From Artemisia argyi (Eukaryota > Streptophyta > Magnoliopsida > Asterales > Asteraceae), in contig CM060691.1 of NCBI GenBank assembly GCA_030686995.1, positions 66,025,607 through 66,089,606 of the forward strand: a stretch of 64,000 nucleotides of DNA, given 5' to 3'. Positions 50,523 to 59,637 of the stretch are shown in pieces. Both the position numbers and the translations under genes were made by a program. Below the pieces are notes generated by a model, which was not told the DNA's origin, searched no databases, and saw nothing but the letters and a program-made list of their open reading frames with translations. Each line of letters opens with the position of its first letter. The stretch's first letter is position 1.

Positions 50523-53500
50523 AGAGTCAAAAATAAAACTCTTTTTTATAAATATTTTATCAAAAAGAAAATACAAAAACTACAAAAAGAATCTTCTTTC
50601 TCATGTACAAACTTCTAATCTTCAAAACTATGTTCCTCTATTAAAACAAAATGGAACATGTTTTGAGGGGGATAAAATTTTTCACAATATCATGAAGTTT
50701 GCACAATTTATAATATATCTTAAAGAAAAATTGTTTCTTCATCATTTGGATTAAAAACTCATTTTCAAAAAGTTCTATGATCTCTTGAACTAAAATGTGC
50801 AAAAAATGTTTCACAAAATAAATGCTAATTCAAGGGGGAGAAAAGAAATTTTTTCGGCAAGGATTCCAAATTAATCTAGTTTAGACTTCAAATGGAAAAG
50901 TAAGTAACCTTTAATTAGTAAAGATTCACAAACGTCTTAAAATTAGGTGAAAGTACATTGCTTGAAAAATATATAAATAAAACGGGCTCTAATCAATGTT
51001 TTCACAAGTGTTCTCAAAAGTTTCACACATAATTTAAAATGTCAATGAATCAGACTAATGATTTTTTATATTCGATCTTCTCCACAATTGTAAGTTTCAA
51101 ATTTTGTTTATGGTTCTTGTCTAATCGTTCCCTAAATGTTTCAAATGTTTTCAACGGTCACAAAGGCATAATCAGAAACTAGGGTTTATGTAATTATCGA
51201 TCGGGGCATTCTCTTTTATGTGTTTATTCTAATTAATTATTTCATATAGCTTTAGAGAACACTAAAGAATGCTCGATTGGTGTGTTTGCTCGATTAGAAA
51301 CAACATAGGTTTGTAATCATGTGATTTAGGGTTTAAGATGTCAATGTGTTTGCTGCTACTATTAGGGCATTTGTTTGTACAATATTCTTGCATTTTGATG
51401 CTAACATGCGTGCAAAGTCTCAAATCATAGCCCCAAACCATGATAATAATTGGGAAATCTCGAGTGATAGAATGAATTAATCTGTGATCTTGTGTGTTAA
51501 TTTGAGTATTCTGAGCATTTTGGTAGATTTAGAATGAGTTTTTTGATTCATCCGCATACTTGTTTGTGCCTGATGCATTTCTCTGTGTACACGTACATGT
51601 CATCCCATTGAAAGTCAAAACTTCAACAATTGTCAAAATGTTTCTTATGGAACATATTTTTGAGGACAAAGGGATAAATGTGTTAAAAGGCTAAACTTAG
51701 AAAAGGATTCAAAATGGTGAGAAACAAATTTTTTCCAAACTCTACACTCTTGTTTTACTCTGGTAAAGCAAGTGTGGAGACCAAAGCAAAGTCATTCAAA
51801 ACCTTTCAAATGTACAAAATGTGGAATGCTTTGGCTACAATAAAAGAATGACTCTGATTTGAACATCTCAAATACCAGAAGGTTTCCATTAATTACAAAA
51901 ACAAATCTTCAAAAAGAACCCACGAGGTTCAACTTTAGATGGAAATCTTCTTCTGCAAATTTTAAAACTCAAAAGAGAGACTCGGGGTCTCAAACAACTT
52001 TCAACAGTAAAAGAGTCTTAAATTTCAAGCATTCTTTGTTGTATAATACTTGATTATGTTTTCTAAAACCTTGAGCAGAATCATTTCACGAATTTTAAAA
52101 AATTATTTCTTAAATACGATTCAATATTTTGCTCAAGAAGACTATCTCTCGAATAAACTTCATTATTTGAGGGGGAGTATTTTGTTAAAAGAAAACAAAT
52201 TTTGTATTCAAACGACGACTTGTGCACACATTTCAGTGTACAACTCGGTTTACAAAGAAAGGAAAGTGCCTTGCTAAACCATTTCTTAAAACCAAACGTG
52301 CACTTATCCTAAAAACAAGAAGCAAGTTCTCACGCTAAGTTTATCTAAAGCTTTTTAATCTTGAGCAAAATTTATTCAAATTTTTTCAAATGGTTTTTTC
52401 AAAACTTTTCAGAATTTTGCTCAAGATTTTTCAAATCTTTACTCCCCAATTCGCTTCAAAAGTTTAAAATTCTAAAAAAAAATATGCGAGTTTTGAGGGG
52501 GAGTATTACCAAAACAAAATGTTTTGTCAAAATCACGCTCAATGGCTTGCGCACACATAACAGTGTACAACCCGTTCTTGTAAAGAAAGGACCCTGAGGT
52601 ACGCATCAGTGCCTCAATTCTAATATAAGGAGCGAAGGCTTCTTACTTTTGAGTAGAATTAATCAAACATTTTCTGATTTTTATAATTCTGCTCAAATGT
52701 CAAGTATTTCAGCTCAATAAGAATTAACTTGTTGAGGAGGAGCACTTGAAACAAAATCATCATTCTTGAAATCAAAAGTTCTTGTTGAATTCTCCCCATA
52801 AGACTCAAAAGGCATATTTTAATCAAAATATTGTCAAAAATATAATCTTATATGCTATTTTTGAGGGGGAGAGAAAAAGTGAATGTGATTAAAATATGTA
52901 AGTTCAAAGTTGCTTAAAGTCAAATCTCATGCGAGCTAGACTCAGATTCACCCAAGAATTGACGAAACATAAAAGTTAGTAATCTCGAAAAGACTTATCC
53001 TCGACGGGTAATAATATCAAGTTAGTTACTAGAGCTAGTTGTCACCTAAAAACTGACAATGGAACTCTTTAACTAGCCACGTAAGCGTGTCTCGAAAAGG
53101 ATTTGTCTTAGTAGAAATGTACCGTTTCGAGAAACTTTCTTTGGACTTGACCAGGCCGGGTAATAACTTCAAGCTAGTCTAACTAGTGATGTAAGCGTGT
53201 CTCAAATCGGTCTTGTTCACTGAAAGTGGATCAATTCAAAAAGTGCTTGTTCCTCCCACATGTGCAAATTTATTAAATACTTATGAGCAGGTGTGAAGGG
53301 GGAGCCCTTCAAAAGTAAACACAAAACTCTCAAAGTGTTAAACAAAATGTTTGATAATCACAAACACTTTGAGAGATTTTCAAAGGTTTCTTGGCTACTA
53401 TCGGATAATCATGGAGTCATAAGGTGATTAAGATAGGAAAAACCGTCCTATGATCTGCCAGAGCCGGAGGGATCTACCCAAGGACATCACCAAATAGATA

Positions 53501-54768
53501 GTATTAGAAGTCCTAAGGTATGATATGAAAAAAGGAGTAAAGAATGAAAGGAGAAAGAAGGGGTTGAAGAATTGAAAAGAAAAGTAAAGAGAAGGGTGAA
53601 AAGAAATAGCCCTCCATATGTTCAACCTTAGGGCAGACACCGGGTTCAATTCATATGCAACTGGTTGTTGCAAAGGCGACGCCGGTATTGAAGATAAAGT
53701 CGTCATAGACCCAGTGACGCAATGCACTAAACCTTCCTAACCACTCGAGTTCTCTTAAAAGAGCTTGTTTCGTTCTCACGGGGAACCGGTGTAATCTATC
53801 GACTTATCTCTTAGAGATGGTTGATATTGAAGCAGGAGACCCCTCCCTAGTCTCCGCATAGGAAACGTAAGTGTGCACTTTTCGAGTCTAGAGCCATGAG
53901 ATACATCAAAGATCTCTTAGGAACACTTAGTATTTCTACAACTCGTGTTCTACATCAATGGACACTAGCTGTAAATTATTGAGTCCTTCGCAGATCTTAG
54001 CAATCTGCCTAGAATGTTTATGAGAGAATTTACATAAGTATTTCTCAATGATTGAACGGAAATCCTGCCAGGGTCAACATCAAACAGACCTGACAGCAGG
54101 TCACTTCGGTAACTCCATGTGGGTTACGCTTAGTGATTGCGGTGGTTTCATAACGGTCTACAGTCGTGGAGTGATCCTCAGCGACTCACCCAGTCATTGA
54201 GCTACTTAGTAGGTCTTGTAAGCTCCTTCGGGAGTATCTGACATGGGAACGGCCTTAATAAGGGTTAGAAGGAGTCTTCACACTATGCTGTTAACGATCT
54301 CTAATATCTTATATGTAAGTACCGAATGTTTTATTGCTAACTGTCTACCTGTAGGGACACATCATCTCCATGGCGATGGATTCTACATGCTCATACGTGC
54401 ATCTTGAAGTCATCAAAAGCTCCCTCAAAGATCAACGCAACATAAAGTTCAAAGAAAGATTCTACGCCAAAAAGAAGAATCTACAAAGTATAAAGACTAA
54501 AGATCAAAAGTGAAAGAAAGGGACTACGTGCATGTATAAGTTAGAATTCAAAGATGTATGAGCATGTTGGAATGGCGGACTACCACCACAGACGCGGAAG
54601 TGACGAAAGGCAGACAACTTCATTACTTGATCATCATCACAACAACAACGAACAAAGCACAAAGATCGATGAATGATTATTATCTCATGATTTTTGAAAG
54701 ACGCCTAAAGCTATGAAAGTCAAATATGAAGAAATGACAAATACGTCAAGCAACCGTGATGACCGACC
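50523..54768 (+). other. C1 long 3' non-coding region
   Basis: A ~4.2 kb stretch between RNase H and the 3' LTR with no credible gene. The left part (50640-53300) has repeated GAGGGGGA-type purine tracts at about 50667, 50833, 52164, 52494, 52861 and 53297. Two diverged ~340 bp units, around 52145 and 52490, share GAGGGGGAGTATT, GTGCACACA or GCGCACACA, and CAGTGTACAAC. At about 53005-53215 two diverged units share GTAAGCGTGTCTC. The right part (53400-54768) is less AT-rich and not repeated within this window. Confidence 0.6.
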
Positions 54769-54781
54769 CTTAGGGGGAGAT
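54769..54781 (+). promoter_or_regulatory. C1 polypurine tract
   Basis: CTTAGGGGGAGAT immediately precedes the 3' LTR. Confidence 0.85.
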
Positions 54782-55094
54782 TGTTGGGATTAAAGTTTTA
54801 CTATTTTATCAAGTCTCGGTCATTTGTAATAATAGGTTGCTTAAGTTATTATTTACTTACATTTATGTATTGTTACAAGTTTACTAGACTTAAGGTATTT
54901 GGTCCATGGGCTTGAAATCCCACACGAATTATAAGTGGAAGGAGAGGGAGTGTTGCCCTAGCTCCTTTCCTATAAATAGAAGCCTTAGGTCTCATGTAAT
55001 ACTTGGTTGGTTATTTGATATCTTAAGGAAAGTTTTGCTCTCATAATTCTCTATCTCATTCTTGCTTGTGTGTTATCAATATGGGTACCTAACA
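54782..55094 (+). repeat. C1 3' LTR
   Basis: The LTR is 313 bp, TGTTGGGATT to TACCTAACA. It lacks a ~31 bp segment present in the 5' LTR near its end. Confidence 0.92.
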
Positions 55095-55099
55095 TTCAC
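55095..55099. repeat. C1 target-site duplication, right copy
   Basis: ttcac, matching 35495-35499. Confidence 0.9.
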
Positions 55100-55570
55100 C
55101 ATACCTTATGAACCTTGGATGGATCTTGAATTGATTGGTTTACACCTAAAGCTTGTTTTTATGAACTAAAATCTTGGCGAAGGTTTAATTTGTAAGAACA
55201 ATAGATTAGACCACCATCTAATTATCACAACCAACATGTTATCAAAAGTTATCACAGTCATGTGTGTCATTAAGTAGTAAACTAGTCTAAGCAAGTGTAG
55301 TGTTCAATCTTATTGAATTTACATAATCATCATTTTCGTGTTACATATTGCTTTTATGGTATTTTGGATCGTAACAACCTATTACCATCTTTTTATTGCT
55401 TACTATTACATAGATTCTTCACAATTGAAAACACCCAAATCCTAGTGAACGACCTGGGCTTACCAACCAAAACTAACTACATACAAAAGGGTCATACTTG
55501 CCTGTGTGTTCTTAGCTTTATCCGGTAATTCGTGTTATAAATTTAAAACTAGTAGTCGCGAGACACATCA
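55100..55570 (+). repeat. Gypsy-like LTR b, right part
   Basis: This is the continuation of 34120-35499. Its end (GAACGACCTGGGCTTACC ... ACACATCA) aligns with the end of LTR a. The end point is approximate. Confidence 0.6.
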
Positions 55571-56508
55571 AACATGTGTATTAGTAATTGTTTAAGTCAA
55601 ATGCTTGTATCGAGTCATAATGATGTTTTGCAGGATTTTCCAGGAAGTAAAGCATAAGTTTTTGCAGAAATTTGCCGGAAACTTAACATGAGATTTTTGC
55701 AGGAACATTCTGACGGCGTCAGGAATTAATTCCTGACGGCGTCATGTGTAAAATTCTAGAAATTTTGCTAGTTTTATTTTTCTAACGGAGTCTTAAGGTT
55801 TTTGTTGAATCTTTAGTTTTATAAACTCCAAGGAATCTGCAAACATCATTCCACAAGCATTATCTCTTACTTTGTTTTCTAGGATTTGTTATCATATATA
55901 GATTGCTGCCGTTTTTACGCGAGGTTGCCTTCTTTGTTTTCTCAGGTTTAACAGGTTATGTATGACAAGAAGATGAGTTATATTTTGGAACGGAAGCTTT
56001 GATTGTTCATTTTCTTGGAGGAAGATCTAACCTTGTTACCACACTATCCATTCTGAGCGAATCAGGGGAGTATTTGATTTCATTCTTTTACCTGTTTTTA
56101 CTTTTACATTCTTTAATTGAACATTAGGGACAATGTTCATCCTAAGTGTAAGGGGAGGGTAAAATGATGATACCTTATAGTATACACTTTCACTTGAGTT
56201 TGTTTGTTTGATGGTAGGTGTGTAATAAAACTATGAGAAATACTTGTTAGTGTAATTTTAGCGCCAAATTTAATTTTTTTACAACATTTAGGAGTGAAAC
56301 ATTAGCCTTAGCAAGCATCTCATGGATAGGAGATCGTATGACTAGCACAAAACCGTACAATTCAGAAAAATTTTCCACCCAAATATGTGAGGTTTGCCTT
56401 AAGATTTGATAGGAAAAGCATTCATTATTAGTGCTTATGAGTGTACCGGTAGCATTTAGATTCTAGAACTTGCGTTAGTGATGCATCCCGAGACCGCTAG
56501 TGAGACTA
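55571..56508 (+). other. Gypsy-like leader, cut by copia C2
   Basis: No gene is recognised. It contains a 34 bp near-perfect palindrome (55711-55744), a 3'-type block with GGGACAATGTTCATCC and AAGTGTAAGGGGAGGG (about 56128-56160), and TGAGTGTACCGGTAGC (about 56440). The order of motifs parallels 22507-24583 plus 32492 onward, so it is a second copy of that family. Gypsy sequence beyond 56508 is not in the window. Confidence 0.55.
55711..55744. repeat. 34 bp near-perfect palindrome
   Basis: TGACGGCGTCA arms flank a central perfect AGGAATTAATTCCT. The only departures from symmetry are the two matching central bases of the outer arms. Confidence 0.85.
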
Positions 56509-56843
56509 TGTTAGGAATACAAATATTCTTGTAAAAGTCTCGGTCACCTGATTATTGTAATAGCATTAAGTTAGCTCGTAGTTAGTTTATATATTAGTTA
56601 GTTAGTATTAGTTTAAGTAACACCATGGAAGAAGGATGGGTCTTCACCCACTGTATGCCTGATCCACATCCCGGGTGTGGGCGTTTATGTTGTAAGTATA
56701 AATACCCCTCTTCACATGTAGAGAGGGTTGGACCTTCACTTAATCTCAATCTAACATTTCATTTCCTCTCAAGGTTCCTCTCTCCCTCTCCTCCCTATTT
56801 CACCAACGCCACACAAATCACGAGAGGAATCATGTTTCCAACA
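56509..56843 (+). repeat. C2 5' LTR
   Basis: The LTR is 335 bp, TGTTAGGAATAC to TTTCCAACA, with a TATA box TATAAATAC at 56697-56705. It is similar in start and size to the C1 LTR but a different family. Confidence 0.9.
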
Positions 56844-56861
56844 TAGTTAGTATTCTACAAT

Positions 56862-56875
56862 TGGTATCAAGAGCC
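56862..56875 (+). promoter_or_regulatory. C2 primer-binding site
   Basis: TGGTATCAAGAGCC lies 18 bases after the LTR. It has one extra A relative to the usual TGGTATCAGAGC. Confidence 0.8.
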
Positions 56876-57104
56876 AAGGTTTCATCTTAGGGCCTTGTAG
56901 AATCGAATTTGATGGTGTTTTGTGTGGTTTTGTGAGTTTGGTGTAACTTTCTTGTAAAAACTCTTTGTTTGATCCTTCTAGTGTTTTTAAACATGTTAGT
57001 GATGTACTTTTATGTTCATTGGTGTTTGTAGAACATTGTGGTTTAGTTAGTGTTACCATATCCTTAATCTATTTGAAGTTTGGAGTTGATTTTGGGTGGA
57101 TTTC

Positions 57105-57530
57105 ATTGTTGCGGTTAAGTCCACTGTTCCATTGCTTTGTTGCGTTTAGTTTATGATATTGTGGTTAGTTTGACTGCGATTACTATTTTGGGAATACAAA
57201 CAAAACACAAGGAAAGTGACAGTTTTGGACCTTTGTTACTGCGATTAGCTTCTGCGGTTAAGTTGTCTGCGGTTAGTCAATTGTGTTTAGCTATCTACGG
57301 TTAAGTGGTCTGCGATTACGGACTTGCGATTAGCCTTACTTGCGGTTCAACTGGTCTCCGGTTTACTCAGGTTACGATTGGATTATTCTGCGGTTGGGAT
57401 TTTTCTGCGGTTTGGTACTCTCTGCGGTTAGTGTCCTGCGATTATTGTTCACTGTGGTTAACTCATCTGCGGTTTACTATCTCTGCGGTTAGGTCAAGTT
57501 GCGGTTATCTCCTACTCTGTGGTTTGGTAG
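57105..57530 (+). repeat. Phased TGCGGTTA array in C2 leader
   Basis: About twenty-three degenerate copies of (C/T)TGCG(G/A)TTA run up to the gag start, with ~15-16 bp spacing from 57239 onward. The intervening bases vary, so it is a spaced motif array rather than a simple tandem repeat. Confidence 0.88.
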
Positions 57531-57543
57531 TTTCTATTTTGTG

Positions 57544-59637
57544 ATGTCGACATCTTCTGATGACATTCAAGCTGCTGGGTCTGACACCCGACCTCCGATG
57601 TTGGACAGAACTGACTATGAATCATGGGCACAAAGGATTCGTCTTTATTGTATGGGTAAGGAAAATGGGGTCAACATCTTGAAATCCATCGATGAGGGAC
57701 CCTTTCAAATGGGTACTACTAGAGACACGGTCGCAACAACTGATCAACAACCGGCTGTAATTGGTCCTGATAGACCTGGCACTTACAATGAGCTGTCTGA
57801 TGAAGAAAAGAAATGCTATGATGCCGACATCAGAGCATTGAATATCGTCATTCAAGGGCTTCCCAAAGATGTCTACAAACTTATCAACTACAATACTGAA
57901 GCCAAGGCGGTCTGGGATAATGTCAAAATGCTTCTTGCAGGGTCTGAGTTAACTAATGAAGATCAAGAGTCTCAGCTATACGATGAATTTGAGCGTTTCA
58001 TAATGAACCCAGGTGAAAGCATTACTGACTATTATGTCAGATTTCACAAGTTGGTCAATGATATGAGAGCCATCAAGATGACAATGCCCAATATACAGCT
58101 TAATTCCAAATTCGTGAATAACATGGCACCAGAATGGGATAGGTTTGTCACAGCTGTTAAGCTCAACAAAGGTCTTAGGCATACCAATCATGAACAACTC
58201 TATGCATATCTCCAACAACATGAGAAACATGCTGCTTATGATTGGCTAATGCGAGAAAAGCTCAATCCGTCAACAACAAATGAATCTCTTGCTTTTGTCT
58301 CTAATGTTCAACAACTTAACCAAACTTCAAATGATCAATCTCAACCATCACAACCATCCTCCAGGTCTCCCCCAACCAATAGTCAATCATCAACTCCCTT
58401 ACCATCTGCTTTGAATACACAACTTGATTCTGGGTATTCTCACACTGACATGATGATTGATAATCTCTCCAACCAAGTTTCTCTACTGGTCCAACAATTT
58501 AGGGCTGCACTTCCATCTACTAATAACCAACTTAGGATCTCATCTAATCCACGTAATCAGGCAGTCATTGAGGATGGTAAAGTGGTGGTGCAGAATGTGC
58601 AGGGAGGACAGAATTTCAACCAAAGAAATGCTGGTAGAGATAATGGGCAGTACAGAGTTGGGAATGCTCTTCAAGCACAAGCTAAGCAACCTAAATGCTA
58701 CAACTGCGGAGGGTTGGGCCATATAGCTAGGAATTGCACTCTTCCAAAATATCCTCAAAACTCTGAGTACTTCAAGGACAAGATGTTGCTGATGCAGGCG
58801 CAAGAGAATGGGACGGTGTTGGATGAAGAAGCTCTGCTCTTTCTGGCTGGTAATGATGGGAACACCTTTGATGCTGATGTGGATGATCAGCCTATTCAGG
58901 ATATGGCTCTTAATGACCCGAATATCTTTCAAGTTGAAGAGTGTGATGCATTTGACTCAGACGTAGATGACGAACCTACTGCTCAAACCATTTTCATGGC
59001 TAATCTGTCTGCAGCTGCATCCTCTTCACAGCATCCTGATTCATCCATCACATCTACTATCTCTGAGGTACCAACATCTCTTAATCCTGATCTGAATAAT
59101 CCTACAACTTTACAGGGGGCATGTGACTCGGTACAACCCAAGAATATTGTCAACACAAACGTCACTGATATGGGAAATACCAATAATATCCCATATGAAA
59201 TGTATGTGAATGACAATGGACCGCCAGTTGTACCAAGTGACATGCCGTCTATTGATTCTAGTGAACATGAGGTACATGAGCACACAATATACAACCTTGA
59301 TGATTCCTTGATTATTAGAATTAACACCCTTAAGGATCAAGTGAATATTTATGAGCAGCGTGCAAAATTTGAGCTGAATGAACGTGAGCAGAAAATGGAA
59401 TGGCAACTGCGTACTTACATATGTGAAAACAATTCCAAACAAGAAACATTGAAAATGGAATTAGTTTCTTTAAAAAACCAATTGGATCAAACTGTCAAAC
59501 AAAAACAAGAGTTTCAAAAAGGTTTGACTTCAATCAAACTCGAATACAAAGATAAAGAAACTAAACTTCTAAATGATTTCTCAAAACTCAAAATGTTGAA
59601 AAATAAATTGGAAGATAAGTTGTATACACAGGGCTAA
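57544..59637 (+). CDS. C2 gag with CCHC zinc knuckle
   Basis: Capsid-type gag that packages copia RNA into cytoplasmic particles. The ATG at 57544 (MSTSSDDIQAAG) was chosen because an earlier in-frame ATG (57499) lies inside the leader array. Residues ~15-230 form a UBN2-type gag domain (RPPMLDRTDYESWAQRIR, then AKAVWDNVKMLLAG, then MAPEWDRFVTAVKL). A Gln/Ser/Pro-rich linker follows, then a zinc knuckle CYNCGGLGHIARNC (C-x2-C-x4-H-x4-C, from residue 385, nt 58696), an acidic stretch, and a coiled coil after about residue 575. The stop at 59635-59637 is probably a mutation, because homologous reading continues in the same frame past it (from 59638). In family members gag and pol form one polyprotein. 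Confidence 0.88.
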   Translation: MSTSSDDIQAAGSDTRPPMLDRTDYESWAQRIRLYCMGKENGVNILKSIDEGPFQMGTTRDTVATTDQQPAVIGPDRPGTYNELSDEEKKCYDADIRALNIVIQGLPKDVYKLINYNTEAKAVWDNVKMLLAGSELTNEDQESQLYDEFERFIMNPGESITDYYVRFHKLVNDMRAIKMTMPNIQLNSKFVNNMAPEWDRFVTAVKLNKGLRHTNHEQLYAYLQQHEKHAAYDWLMREKLNPSTTNESLAFVSNVQQLNQTSNDQSQPSQPSSRSPPTNSQSSTPLPSALNTQLDSGYSHTDMMIDNLSNQVSLLVQQFRAALPSTNNQLRISSNPRNQAVIEDGKVVVQNVQGGQNFNQRNAGRDNGQYRVGNALQAQAKQPKCYNCGGLGHIARNCTLPKYPQNSEYFKDKMLLMQAQENGTVLDEEALLFLAGNDGNTFDADVDDQPIQDMALNDPNIFQVEECDAFDSDVDDEPTAQTIFMANLSAAASSSQHPDSSITSTISEVPTSLNPDLNNPTTLQGACDSVQPKNIVNTNVTDMGNTNNIPYEMYVNDNGPPVVPSDMPSIDSSEHEVHEHTIYNLDDSLIIRINTLKDQVNIYEQRAKFELNEREQKMEWQLRTYICENNSKQETLKMELVSLKNQLDQTVKQKQEFQKGLTSIKLEYKDKETKLLNDFSKLKMLKNKLEDKLYTQG

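Larger units (their letters stand above)
35500..55094 (+). mobile_element. Copia element C1, internally deleted
   Basis: It has short LTRs of copia type (35500-35843 and 54782-55094), a primer site, a polypurine tract and a 5 bp duplication (ttcac). Without the nested LARD2 it is about 9.6 kb. It lacks a recognisable gag zinc knuckle, protease and integrase core. It retains a coiled-coil spacer frame (37383-39443), a post-integrase linker, a scrap of reverse transcriptase and the end of RNase H. It is therefore a non-autonomous derivative of the Asteraceae copia type represented by C2. The LTRs differ at about a dozen sites plus a ~31 bp indel, so it is older than LARD2 inside it. It sits within gypsy-like LTR b. 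Confidence 0.93.

Noticed and set aside
53428..53727. 99-codon minus-strand frame in the C1 3' region
   Set aside because: It is Phe/Ser-rich from the purine-rich plus strand, with no domain or supporting signal.
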